From the NCBI GenBank assembly GCA_020747065.1, contig JAGMVK010000003.1, forward strand, positions 806,001-870,000: 64,000 nucleotides of DNA. Direction: 5' to 3'. The stretch's first letter is position 1, and each line of letters starts with the position of its first letter. The DNA comes from Cadophora sp. MPI-SDFR-AT-0126 (taxonomy: Eukaryota > Ascomycota > Leotiomycetes > Helotiales > Ploettnerulaceae). A program made the translations under genes and the position numbers. The notes under the pieces are model-generated. The model worked only from the letters and a program-made list of their open reading frames with translations. It had not been told where the DNA came from and made no database searches. This document shows, piece by piece, positions 47,686-59,859 of the stretch.

Positions 47686-47687
47686 TA

Positions 47688-47736
47688 ACGTCTCACCCCT
47701 GGTTTCCGCCCACCCCTACATTCCGCCTACCTTGCT
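47688..47736 (+). repeat. Left terminal inverted repeat of the Fot1-like element
   Basis: 49 bp matching the reverse complement of 57087-57135 with four differences, all transitions. It contains the sub-repeat CCGCCCACCCCT. Confidence 0.92.
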
Positions 47737-48126
47737 TAACCTCACCGCTTTTTATACTACCTAACTTTAATAATTATTTAATATTTTATTCTTTAATTGA
47801 TTTTCTTGAAATTTGGAATATGAATTGATCTTATTATAAAGCCTTAATATACTGAATATAATATTATATATATTATTAAGAAGATCGTAAATAGTAAGTC
47901 CTTACAGAAGGTATATTTGGAGTAGGGTATTCTAAGGTTTACTCTTTATAATTAGAATACAATGATATAACTATATAAGGAGGCCGCTAAATATATACAA
48001 AGATTTCCTATTGTAATTGAAGATCGATTAATTAATTAGATTTTAACTCAAGAGTTTCTTAATTATGGAATTACTTATACGCAGATATAGGTTTTTAAAG
48101 AAAGGCTTTTAGCTCTTTAAGGAAAC

Positions 48127-48341
48127 TGTTGGTCCACAGGCCCATACAGGACATGTCTCAGCTAGAATAGGGGGTAGAACCACTTGCGGAGGCGATTCGG
48201 TAGCGTTTCAGAGGCAGTATATAGTCTGGCATCTCCTGCCCCCTCTTAGAAATACACAGATTTTCCACACTATCAAGCTTAATATATATATACATGATAT
48301 TTACATTTAATTCTTAGCTTATATTCAGTATTAAACCGATA
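48127..48341 (+). repeat. 5' LTR of the copia element
   Basis: 215 bp starting TGTTGGTCC and ending CCGATA. The canonical terminal CA is mutated to TA here. It differs from the 3' LTR only by transitions. Confidence 0.93.
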
Positions 48342-48649
48342 CTAATCAGTAGTCAACACGTACTACAGAGCAGATAAGTTATAGTAAGAAAAGCAGCGAC
48401 TTTAACGTTAAGTACTTAGTTATACTTAACAAGTAACTCTTTAAAACTGAATTAACAAGTAGCGATTTAGGAGTAAAAGACAGGTATCACGTTTAGACTA
48501 TAAATCTTATACACCTATATATATAATAATAGCAGCGATTCCTCTTCGATAATCGTTAAGTTAATTACTTAACTCTAGCTAAAGAGCTTTCAAGTAAATA
48601 ACACTATATTCGGAAGACTACTAATTTAGATACGAACTATAGCTAAAGA

Positions 48650-51600
48650 AACACTAGCTATTTCGGACTAGGAGGAAAGAGTAGAAGGGGAAGAGGAAGC
48701 AGCGGAAGTAGTGTAGATAAGGCTAAAGCTAGTAGAGGAACTACTAGAGGATCTAACGAAGCTTTTATAGGAGTTTCGGAAGCTCTTCTACGATAGCAGT
48801 AAGAAGGGCGAGTTCCTTTTCTAAGACTACTAGGAGTACTTCGGAAATTAGTCTTTATTCCATTTTTCCCGGATAAGGAAATTAGAGCAGATTATACTAT
48901 AGGACGTATTACGAGCTAATAGTGTTTATGTATAACAGGATAGAGCACTAGTATCTATTACGTTAGCTTAGATAGCACGAGCTAAAGATAATATTTAGCT
49001 AGAGGATTAGTTAAAGTTATAGATTCAGAACGCTCCTAAGATAGTACTAGACTAGATTCAGAGTACTCGCTAAGCGACAACCTTAACTACCTAAATACTT
49101 TACTAGAGAGTACCTCTACTATATTAACGTAATAAACTAATAGTAGTAATTAATTCTATTAAGTTAACTACTTTAGAGGAGGAAGAGGGGATACGCTAAC
49201 GTGTTTAGTTAAGAAGTAATTTCCTAAGGGCCGAGGTGTCTCAGAGCTTAGATAATTTTACTACCCTTACTTATATAAAACTTACTATTCTAGACAACGA
49301 TTTATATAGCGTAATACTACCAGTTCATATAAAGAGGGAGTTCTTATTTACCCCTGGGAGAGGACCCCTAAATACAGTACTAATATGAAGACTAAATAAG
49401 AATCTATTACTAAATCTAGTGCCAGCCCCGGATATGTACCTACGGGATGGGTCTTTACCCCTATTTACAGGACCTAGACCTAACGGACTATATACGAAGT
49501 AGATACGATTATCCTAGTATATCCAGGATATATTAACGCAGGGCCAATCGAAATCCTTAGTAAGCCTTAGTAAGATGTACATAAAAGAGCTTCAGTATAG
49601 TAAGTCTAAAGACTACTTAGATAAGAAACTACATATCTTTACCGACTTCTACTAGAAAGCCGGCGTTAACTATAATATTTAGTACCAGGTATTTCCGACG
49701 ATACTCCGGGATAGAGTAAGTTCATACTATTATTAATACCTACAGAATAAGGGGTATAAATTTAATAATCTTATTAAAGTAACACGTACTAACTTTAAGA
49801 CAAAGGAGAGAGCTAACTAATTCCTCAGCCGCTAGTTTAGCCTGACTTTCTCGTTATTTTAAGCTGAGCCTTACTAGAAAAGCAGGCTAATTTTGGCTTA
49901 GTTAGAGAGCTTCGCTAGAGAACTGTAAAGTATTTAACTTAGCCTTAAAAATAATAATATACGAAACAATAAGATATTACGCGATAAGCTTATATAGGGA
50001 GTATCTAGAAACCTGCTCTTTAAGATAGCGTTATTTTAAGCACTACCTATATTCCCTATATTAATAGACAGCCTTCGTACAGCTTTAAGCGTAGAAACGA
50101 CCTATAAGTCAGGATCATAAGTAGGAAAATACACCGGGTCAGGGCTGAATTACTATTGTTCTTACGTAGCGGATAGAAGAGCTCTTTATTTAGATCGGAG
50201 GATGAAGTTTTTAGCAGGTAATAAATATGGAACTAAATTCCAGCCTAAACTAGGTTACACGAAGTATATTATCTGTAAGAAGATAGATTACTATAGTAGC
50301 TGTTATTCTGATAAGGAGCAGAGAGCGTTAAAGGTAAAGTACTTTACTAAGCGTAAAGCAGAAGGTATAAAGGTAACTAACGATTCTTTTAAGGCTTACT
50401 TAACGTATACTAAGGGAACCGGATTAGATTCAGATCAAAACCGGGAAGGTCCCGAAATTCAGGAAGATAATCTAGATTCCTAGGATTCCGATACTTCATT
50501 ATATTCTAATAATTTATTAACTAGTTCCGATAGCGGGAATAAAGACGGAAAGGCTTTCTTCACGACCGTATTTATAGTAAGTAAGGCAGAGTATAATATA
50601 TAAGACGTAATAAAAAGGCTTAACGAACAGAAGGCGTTATATGTACTAGAGAGTAGAATTCAAAAACTACCCTAGGAAGAGAGGTACATAACGTAATAGA
50701 TAGATCGATTCTTTTAAGGTCTTCTTATTAATATAGGAGCGTCTAGTAAGAACATAAGAGGTATCAATTAATTACGTACGTTGCAGCGAGTTCAGAATAT
50801 CAAGTACAATACCAGTCAATCGGGCAGGAGTCGGATCTAATTCGGAGCCGGTTCTTATACCTCCCTAGAGGTTACTACAGTAGATACCCTAGTTGGGGTT
50901 TTAGACTTCTATATTGTAGATACGGACGTGCTATTCTTAGTATATTTACAATAGCTAGATAAGATAAGTGCGTACTACAATAACCTGCAGAATATATTAG
51001 TTTAAGGAGATAAAAGGTACTTAATTATACGAAAGAAGGAGTACCTATAGCTTCTTTTAGACTAGTATTATCAACTGATCGAACCTTCAGTTAATATAAT
51101 CAGCTAGTGCCATTTAACGAAGGCAGAGATTCGTCAGCTTCATAGACAATTCGGCCACCTATTAGTATAACATCTGCAGCATTTACTAGACTAAGCTGGC
51201 TATGAGTCTAATTCCAATATTATATTACAGGTTAAAGAGATATATAAGTACTACTAGAAACATATAGACGCTTTATACAGATTCAGATTCAAACTGTAAG
51301 ATAATATAGACTTTAACTACATAGTTTATATCGATATTACATAGTTTAGAGAACAATATGCACTTCATATAGTAGATAAGGCCACGGGATTCGGAGCTAC
51401 AAAGCTGCTCCGAAAGCGCCCCGGTTCAGCTACGGCTCGGGCTACTTTCAATGTATTTAAGTCAGTATAGATAGACACATATATTAGACCCCCTGACTTC
51501 GTTATCTACAACTATAGAACCAACTTTAACTCTGCGGAGTTTCAGAGTATACTCAGGGCCGTAGGGAGTACGCCTAAACTTATCCCAGTAGAGGCATACT

Positions 51601-53930
51601 ACTTAATTAGTAAGGTAGAACAATATTATCGCCTATTCTAATATACCTACGAAATCGTTACGAAAGAGTACCCTGATATAAGTAATAAGGATCGCCTACA
51701 GATAGCTATTAAAGCTATTAACAATATAGCTGGACTAAATAGCTTGATCCCTACGCTTCTTATTTTCAGTACCTACCTAAAAATAACGGAAATAGATCCT
51801 CTAAACCTATCTATTTAATAACGTGCAGAGACTATTAAAAGGGCTATAATAGAGGTACACTAAATATATGCGAAATAGCAAGTTAACGATACGCTAGCAA
51901 CCTATAACGGCCCTAGTACAACGTATATTTATAATCTTAAGCTTTAAGATTAAGTATTAGTCTGGCGTAAAAAGAAGGGATGGAAGGGACCTTATACTTT
52001 CTTAGGAATAAAGGACGAAGTATATAAAATAGATATAGATAATAGTAAAACACGTATATTTCGTTCAATATTAGTATATCTATTTAAAACAGATATATCT
52101 AGTGTTAAATAAAAGAAAGAAAAATTACTAGATATGACCTGTAAGCTTAGCTTATTAGTCCGAAAAGCCCATAAAACTGCACTAAAAGCCCCCTGAATCG
52201 CTATTAAAGTCCCATTTATAAAGCCAATCCTAGGACTACTAATAATTAATAATAATTATAATACTAAAGTGTTTCTAACTAAGAAGGAGATAAGAGATCA
52301 AGAGCTATTAATTAAGCTACACGTAGAGAGTAAAATCACTATACTTAGCTTACTATTTCAGTAATCCTAATGAACTAAGTACAAAGCTCTTATTAAGAGA
52401 GGTGTTTTTATACCGATTTCCAAAGGCGACCCCAGAGTAAGAGGCCATTATATCTTTAAATTAAGGATAGTAGATAAAGTGAAGGGCAAGGAGTCTATAA
52501 TACTATACGAGAAATCAAGGCTTATTATCTAATACTTTAACGATAAAAGTAAGAAGGAGATATTAACCCAGTCTCCTACTATCTAATAAGTAAGCTAGAG
52601 ATTACTCATCTCCCTAGCTATAACTATAAGGTACCCGAACTAGGTCCGAAAGGGGTCCGGTATATATCTAGTAATCCGAGATATTACCCAGGCCTACGTC
52701 CAGTTAATAATAAAACTCCTTCAGAATATCTTTATATAGCCGCTAGAAGAGATCGCAGATAAATTCCCCCCTAGTATAATATTCATAGTAATACTCCCTC
52801 TCTATAGTATACTAGAATCCGGAAATCACTAGTTCAATACCTACTATAAGTACTATAGAAAGGCTTCAGATAGAAATATCAACGTATAACCCTTACTTAC
52901 TAATTAGTACTAAAGAAAGCCACGAGTTTAGAGTTATTAGAATATAAACAGATAATACTCTTATCCTCAGGGATAATAACTTCTTAGCAAAAGAGTAGGA
53001 CAGGATTACAGAAGCTAATTTCCTAACGAAGCCGATTCAAGTCCTACTCCCCTCCGAATCTATTACGTTTAACAGATATACTATTACTTTAGACAGAGAC
53101 AATATTTACATATCGCAGAAAGGGTAAGGAGCAAGGCTAGAGTTAATTAATATGAAAGTACCAGATTATAAGAAGGCCTACATAGAGTAACACGCTCGCA
53201 GAGCTTATATTACAACAATTTACCAACCGGAAGCCAACTTTAATTTATTAGTAGCAGCGTAATATTAGGATCTAATAATTAATAACACTAAAGCTTTAAA
53301 CTAACGCCTTTAATAGCAGATAGATAATACAGAGAGAGGTTTATAGTATATACTAATTAATCTATACTATACTAAACTTTATATCTTCATCGATAGATTA
53401 TTTACTAATAATAAGGATCTAAGTTCATAGATCGGGTTTCTAGTAGTAATTAGAATAGAAACAGAGGGGGACACGGAATTTATCCTCTCCGGTAATATTA
53501 TTTATATAAGCTCCATAAAGTATAAGAGAGTAACGCGTGCTGTACTCGCTTCGGAGCTGTATGCTATAGTAGTAGGAATTGATATGTTAATTACCTTGGG
53601 AATTACTATCAACATAGTAATAGATAAGCTTGGATTACTACGGCTTCCTACCGTAGTATATACAGATTCCCTATCTCTCTATAAGTATATTATTAAGCTT
53701 AGCACTATAAAGGAGAAACGTTTAATAATTAATATAATAGTAATTCGTTAATTATATGAGCGTAGGGAGTTAACAGAGATTCGATAGATCGATAGCACTC
53801 ATAATCCTGCTAATACTATAATAAAAACAACGCTGAATAGAGCTCTTTAAGAGCTAATTAACACTAATACCTTAACTATAAAGATAGAGGGTTGAGTTCA
53901 GAGGCCACTTGATGTCGATTTGGAAGCTAG
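48650..53930 (+). pseudogene. Gag-Pol polyprotein remnant of the copia element
   Basis: One phase is coding-like from about 48.65 kb to beyond the RT, with TAG/TAA stops at Gln-like positions. Gag is charged (EERVEGEEEAAEVV near 48672). A zinc-knuckle-like region sits near 50260-50310 (CKKIDYYSSCYSDKEQRALK, some Cys already lost). A protease-like IGAS motif is near 50730. The pre-integrase motif LHRQFGHL is at 51138, and integrase follows (YIDI, HIVDKATGFGA near 51330-51400). RT shows IRDITQAYVQ near 52674. RNase H shows SSIKYKRVTRAVLASELYA near 53509, in a different phase, so at least one indel lies between RT and RNase H. Product boundaries are approximate. It would have made the particle and enzymes for transposition. 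Confidence 0.75.
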
Positions 53931-54149
53931 TTTAACTTATAATCTGGACTTACGAATCAATAGTGCTAATTCAGTGGAGTAACAAAGAGGTTTCAGATAA
54001 GGGGTGATTTTTCCTTTGTTATAATTTCCTTATAACTCTTATTAATTACTTACAATTATTTTCAGTTATGTTTAAGATATAGAAAGAAGAACAAGTTTAA
54101 TTTATAAGTAATTACCCTCTGATTTAAAGCACCAATAGGTGGCCTTATA

Positions 54150-55480
54150 ATAACACTCTAATAAGGACTAAGTACTGGTTTCACTACAGGGGGTTACTCC
54201 CGTACACTAGTATGAAGAAAGTACCGCTACGAAGAACCAACTACGAAGCCTTTCTAAAATAAGGCCTATTCCCCTACTTGTAAGTAGCACCCAGATTAAC
54301 TAGCGTATTACCAGATTCCTCTTCCCCCGCGCTACCTAAGTGACTTCTATCCCGATTTTTCTTTACTTAAGGGCCCGAACCTTCTCTATCTCTATCTCTA
54401 TTATCCCCCGTAGGGGTCTTACGCTTAATACTACCACGACGAGATATAACAGAAGCTACAGCCTCCTTAACCTGCTTCTCTATACGAGAGAAGATCTGCC
54501 TATAATCCTATAGAAGTTTTAGCCGGATAAGAACTGAAGTATATTCGGTAAAGATTCAGAGTAAAAGAAAAGGGGATTACCTATGAATTAACTTTAAGTG
54601 AGATCTGCTATCCTAGTACAGAGAGCACGAGTCTCCTCTAATAACACTAAACTCATCTTATCCCGAGTCTTTAGTAGCTCAGCAGCTACAACCCGGAGTT
54701 CTACATTAATAGCTGCAGTAGCAGCAGAGATAGCAGCAGTATCCTTACTAGTAAGGGCATAGGTAAGTTCTTAGTACTTAGTATCTAAGAACTAGGGGAT
54801 CTATAAACAAGTTAGTTATAGATTATATTTAGGGTAATTCAGAATTTAAGATTAGAAAAAGGAAGGAGAGTACTTACAGGATTACATAGGGATTTCTTTT
54901 TAGTATAATATAAGTATTTCTTACTCTCTCGCTTATTAAAGGAGTAGACGTAGTTCGATTTCTTCGCTAGGAGTTAGACGTAACGGATATAGTGGTTTCA
55001 ATAGGTAGTAGCGAGAGCTCCGAATAGTATTAATACAAGTACTATTTATATTAGCATCCGTTTTACTACTAAACTACCTACGATTCTTTTAAATTTCTAT
55101 ACTTACTTTTACTTATTTAATTTAGTACAGACTACAGTAAAATATTAGTGAATATCTCTCGAGATCGAAGGTTTATATACTTATAAGTAGTTCTTTAATA
55201 TTTACTTAAAGAGGGAGAGCTTCAGAATAGAGAGAGATCTCGGTTTTATATAGCTAGTAATAGCCTCGCTTAGTATTTATTTACTTACTATTATCTTCTG
55301 ACAGGCCGCATCAACTACTTCCGACGTATAGCTTTCAGGCCATAACCGGAGGTCTTTCGGACTATAGTACTTCTATAGCTCCGTACTTAATACACTTATT
55401 CTACCTCCTTTACTTATATAGTTACTCTTTATAACTGTTTTTCTCTTATAATTAGAATAGAGATTCGCTTTTATAACGGA
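54150..55480 (-). pseudogene. Minus-strand gene remnant inside the copia element
   Basis: Antisense to the element, several pieces read as protein: STELQKYYSPKDLRLWPESY (near 55.35 kb), a Lys/Tyr/Cys-rich piece KKSNYVYSFNKRESKKYLYY (near 54.93 kb), an Ala/Leu-rich helical piece AAINVELRVVAAELL (near 54.67 kb) and a basic coiled-coil-like piece IEKQVKEAVASVISRRGSIK (near 54.46 kb). Regularly spaced Tyr may be former Cys codons changed by RIP (TGC/TGT to TAC/TAT), which would make the middle piece a Cys-rich zinc-binding module. A GT-AG intron may lie near 54.54-54.60 kb. Function unknown; boundaries approximate. Confidence 0.45.
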
Positions 55481-55521
55481 GATTCACTTAGAAATTATCT
55501 TTCTAAAAGAAGATTTGCTAG

Positions 55522-55736
55522 TGTTAGTCCATAGGCTTATACAGGATATGTCTCAGCTAGAATAAGGGGTAGGACCACTTATGAAGGCGATTCGGTAGTG
55601 TTTCAGAAGCAGTATATAGTCTAGTATCTCCTGCCCCCTCTTAGAAATACACAGATTTTCCATACTATTAAGCTTGATATACATATATATGATATTTACG
55701 TTTAATTCTTAGCTTATATTCGGTATTGAACCGACA
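55522..55736 (+). repeat. 3' LTR of the copia element
   Basis: 215 bp starting TGTTAGTCC and ending CCGACA, followed by the target duplication GAAAC. It has no length difference from the 5' LTR. Confidence 0.93.
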
Positions 55737-57086
55737 GAAACTACCGCTTACTTAAAAAACACTAGATAGTACGGTTTTTAGCTTGGAATCCTATTCTTAA
55801 GACTAAGAAGCAAATATACGTTGACTCTATATATATTAATAATACTTGTTCTAAAGTTATTAAGCTATAGTTCTAAAAATTAGTAATTCCGGTAATTAAG
55901 GTAATTCCAGTCTTTTAATAATAAAATATAGATAAGACTAGTATTATAGAAAGTTATAGTCTAAATAGATATATAGTAAGGAGTATAAAGGCACATAAGA
56001 TTTAAGAAAAACAGTTAGGCTCACGCTCTTAGATAATAATTATTAAGTGTATATCTATAATAAGTCTCTCTATGTTTCCAACTATAATATATAAGGGAAA
56101 ATCAATCTAATAATAATAGTTTCTATCGCAATTAGATATATTCGATCTATAATACTTTATAGCTATAGAAAATAGGTAGATAACTAATTAGATAGTTCTG
56201 AAGTAGTTAGAAAAGATCTTTATTCCTTAGACAGAACTACGTAATCATTTAGTAAGACTTCTTATTCTAGATAGCTATAGGAGCTATAAGATTACGGATT
56301 TTCTTTAGAGGTGTCTTAAGTATAATATCTACCTTCTTTTCTTACTAATATATATATTATATATCTTATAATCTTTTAATTTAATAGTTTTTTTATCTTT
56401 TAAGTGTGCTTACTAGAAAGAGCTTTAAAAGTTAAGTTTAATAATCGATTCTATACTAATTAGTAAGTGTAATTTCCTTATATGCTATAAGAAGGTACGC
56501 CGAAAAAGTATTATAGCTTTAAATATCAAGACTAGGTAGAGAACTACTAGTCTATAGCCGGTCTCTATAGTAAAGCTATTAATAAGCCCTTTACTCTTAG
56601 AAAATAGTAATAAATTAATAAATCCAACTCTTCTAAAGCTTTAAGAAATACTAATACTACCTCTAGAGATTTCTAACACTTTAATTAAGTTATATACTCT
56701 AAAAAACTAGAAAGAGATATATATATAAATTCGGACCTTAGCTAGCGGGTTATATAACTAATTTCTAATTAATTATTTACTCTTTAGAAAAGTTATAAAG
56801 GAAATAAATAAAAGAAACTATAAATTAGAGAAAGCAAATATAAGGATTAAAGAATTAGAAAAGAGATTAGAGTAAGTACAGCTAAGGAAAAGAAAGAAAG
56901 TCCTAACTAGTCTAAATTCCTAATTTATAAAAACACGTGTAATTAAGAAGACTCAAATCGCAGCTAGAGAACACTAAATTAAACCTGTAGAATTAAAAAG
57001 CAAAGGAGATTCAGATTCTATAATATCTTATATAGAAGTTGATGTAGAATAGAAATATTAAGTATTGAAAATCAGGTAACGGAATT

Positions 57087-57135
57087 AGTGAGGTGGGCGG
57101 AATGTAGGGGTGGGCGGAAACTAGGGGTGAGACGT
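57087..57135 (-). repeat. Right terminal inverted repeat of the Fot1-like element
   Basis: Mirror partner of 47688-47736; followed directly by the TA duplication at 57136-57137. Confidence 0.92.
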
Positions 57136-57137
57136 TA

Positions 57138-57476
57138 TCTCAAGCGACGCAAATACACTCCAAATTAAAGAGCGATCAGCTCAATCCTGCCTCGCTAGCA
57201 TTTCTAGCCAGGTCAGTAGGAACGGGTCATTCACTTGAAAATTATTACTGATAGCTATATATCATGCAAAGCAGATTCTCAGAGCTCATAAGTTAGTAAG
57301 TCACCGCAATCGATGAGTTGTCTCCGTCGTCCACAGCCATAAGTTTCCAGAAAGCTCCCATACACCGTAGAAGGAGTACCGTGGCATAATGTCTCGTAAA
57401 GTCGATGAAAACCACCATTTAAGGAAACACAATTAAACTATGGCCCATGCATTCCATCACTGTTCCGGATCGAGCT
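57138..57476. other. Spacer after the transposon
   Basis: Unique sequence of normal composition between the right TIR and the 3' end of the next gene. It presumably holds that gene's 3' UTR. Confidence 0.6.
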
Positions 57477-58843
57477 TTAATGAGACTCTATAGCAGCAGT
57501 CTCGTCAGCCTCTAGATCAGCCATATCAATGTCCTTGGTCAACTTACTAGCCAAGTCTTGCTCGAGTGATCTGCCGATGTTCTTATGAAAACCAGTCTGC
57601 ATCTCCTTCTCGAAGGACTCATTGAAGATTCGAAGAGGAGAATTGTCACCAGGTGATCGAACACGCGGGTTGTTGGAGCTACGAAACATGGGTGTTTCAA
57701 CTTGAGGAGACATACCCATGGTGGTAGAAGCATCATCAGTGAAGCCAGGGGTGCTGGAGTGACAGCTGTTGCCGGTGTAATTGTTATAGCGGCCATCACA
57801 CTTGTTGAGGTCGTTTGGGGTGACGGGGCCATCTTTTGAGTTGCGATAGGTCTCGTAGGGAAGACACATGCGCTGTGGCTTATCATAACCATCTGAAGTT
57901 CCTAATTCACGAGTACAGGAGAGATCACGAGTTCGAAGGCCGGCTCTCTTGAGTGGACGATCGGTGACGGAACGCTCAGAACGTATACGGTCGTCTCGCG
58001 CAGCAGAAGGATCAGTTGCCCAGTCAAACTTACTTGAAGATCTCAAGTTCTCTGGGAGAACGCAGAAGGAGTCGAGATTGTTCTTGGCGAGAGAAGGTTG
58101 GTGGACTGGAACCATGTTTGGATTGCGGCTCTCGAAACCTCGGTCTGTCTCGCTGCGCCATCTGCTTCTGCAAGAGGCAGTGACTGCTGCAGGTCCTGGT
58201 TCCTTCCAGAACTTGTCCTGGGCGATAATATCCACACCCATCATTGCTGTTAAAATGTTAGTGTAGTTTAGAATCAACACAATTCTGCGAGCTTACCAGC
58301 ATTTCCAGCTTCTCCAGTAGCCTTGACAAGACCCTCAACAGGAGCCACAGGAGCCTCCATAAGACCTCTCTCAATCTTGTACTGCGTCATAACCTTCTCT
58401 TTTCTGCCTTGATTCCATTCACTCTCCGTACCATCGAAATCAATAGCAGGCTCTCTATTCCAAGCTATTCGCAATGCTCTCGTGACTCGACCATTACGCT
58501 GTCTCTCGACAAGACCAGCCTTGCCAGCAACGTGCTTACGTTCAGCCAACATCTGATCGAGCATGCGGGTGACTTCCTTCTTGGGGATATCGCTGGTGTA
58601 GTCTTTGCGGTGGACAGCATCGTTGAGGGCCGTGTAGAAGTTCTCGTAGGCATTGGCGTGCGTGATGGTGGGTGCTTCGGTGCGTTTGTTGGGCCGTTGC
58701 TCGAGGTGGACACCTTTTGCTATGAGGCAGAGCATGGTGTGGAGCTTCGTGACCGAGTTAGCTAGGACTCTGTGATGGATCTTGGAGTAAAGAATGATAT
58801 CACATACCTCAAATTGGGTCCACTCATGCGGAGGCGGAGGCAT
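57477..58843 (-). CDS. Unrecognised 417-aa protein
   Basis: Three exons (58843-58808, 58744-58297, 58246-57477) with introns GTATGT...GAAG (63 nt, contains GCTAAC) and GTAAGC...AACAG. The first intron is a multiple of three and has no stop, so retaining it would add 21 residues. The N-terminal half is helical and charged (HANAYENFYTALNDAVHRKD, KKEVTRMLDQMLAERKHVAG), the C-terminal half polar and probably disordered, ending DMADLEADETAAIESH. No catalytic motif, signal peptide or membrane segment is visible. Good splice sites and length make it a real gene. Function unknown. Confidence 0.72.
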
Positions 58844-59859
58844 TGCGGCGACAGTTGATTGCTCTGTGTCTGCTGAAGAGTCCTTTTGACTGGAGGAGCA
58901 CCAGTCAAGATCGATGTTGGAATCTCAAGATTTGAAATAGATGTTGATATTCCGTTCAGAAGATCAGATCAGGGACAGAGACTCGATATTTGTAGGAAGT
59001 TTGAACACGTCTAAATAGGCTAGTCTTACTAGCTTGGTCTGTAATGATATGATGAGGAGGTGATTCAGGCCAAGAGCCTCTTAGCGGACGAATTGATGCC
59101 TGATAGTGGAAATTGAGGAAGTTTTGGGTCAAAGAGATGTGATTTTACAGCCTGAGCCTCGCTTGTTGATATTGATAGAAACGACGCAACGATGAATCGT
59201 CGAAAGTCCGATGTTGACTATGATCATGTGAACTGACAGATATCTTTGGAAGAGATAATTTGGACTCGATGGTGGAAGGGTTATTAAGATAAACTGGTGT
59301 CTTTTTCGAGCGTAGGTGAGAGAAATTATTAGGTTATCATCTCTTGCAACGAAAGTTCAACGAAGGAAGGCACGACCCTCGCTTCGGGTCCAGCCAATCG
59401 AAATCTCCATGAACATCAACATCTCGTCCTTCCTCCAACCATTTAACAGCGGCAAGTTCCTCATCTAGCAAAGCATGTCACAGCACTGCTTCAAAGTAGA
59501 TGAAAGGATAGAGAGGCACTCTTGATACCAAATACGATGCAATGGTCCTCATATTCACGTGGCGCATACAGACGAATGTCACACTGCCGTCCCATCGTTC
59601 CACTCATCTAAAGGCAGACCGCCGCCCATGTGGCACCGAACAGCCATCTCAATCGACTCTTCTTTCATAACTTTCATCCTCGTCACATTTGCGAACCCGA
59701 AGATTACCACCCTGCCTCTGGCACCGCTACAGAACCGCACCTATGTAAATGCAGCACGCTAAGTGTTATCCAAGATATCCAACGCCCCCTAGTATGCAAG
59801 CACCAGCTTTTACGAAACACATCAATTACCGGTATAGATCCGACGAGCAGAATGCTACT
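58844..59859. other. Intergenic region, promoter of the 417-aa gene
   Basis: About 1 kb between the 5' end of the 417-aa gene and the 3' end of PIK1, both on the minus strand. No coding feature is supported; short open frames near 59.6-59.9 kb overlap the PIK1 3' UTR in antisense. Confidence 0.6.

Larger units (their letters stand above)
48127..55736 (+). mobile_element. Ty1/copia-type LTR retrotransposon, 7.6 kb, inactive
   Basis: Bounded by 215 bp LTRs (48127-48341, 55522-55736) and a perfect 5 bp target duplication GAAAC (48122-48126 and 55737-55741). The internal order is gag, zinc knuckle, protease, integrase, reverse transcriptase, RNase H; integrase before RT defines Ty1/copia. About 1.5 kb between RNase H and the 3' LTR holds a decayed minus-strand gene. 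All frames are broken by stops. Confidence 0.92.
47962..57052 (+). pseudogene. Fot1/pogo transposase (DDE), interrupted and RIP-mutated
   Basis: The reading frame starts at ATG 47962, runs to the insertion at 48126, and resumes in frame at 55742 to a stop at 57050, 492 codons in all without the insert; Fot1 transposases are usually somewhat longer. The 5' part resembles the helix-turn-helix region (LTQEFLNYGITYTQIQVF). The 3' part has the DDE core, with one Asp near 55930 in the MDKTGI-like position and another in LLILDS near 56262. Many TAG/TAA stops occur where CAG/CAA or TGG would be expected, as after C-to-T mutation. It once cut and pasted the host element; it cannot now. Confidence 0.75.
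47688..57135 (+). mobile_element. Fot1-like (pogo/Tc1-mariner) DNA transposon, split by a copia insertion
   Basis: The ends are 49 bp inverted repeats (47688-47736 and 57087-57135), both starting ACGTCTCACCCCT, flanked by TA on each side (47686-47687 and 57136-57137), the target duplication of Tc1/mariner elements. Subtracting the copia element and its duplicated five bases leaves 1833 bp, the size of Fot1 elements in ascomycetes. The remnant transposase frame is collinear before and after the insertion. The element is heavily mutated and certainly inactive. Confidence 0.9.

Noticed and set aside
50202..50483. 93-codon plus-strand ORF as a stand-alone gene
   Set aside because: It is the longest surviving piece of the copia gag frame around the zinc knuckle.
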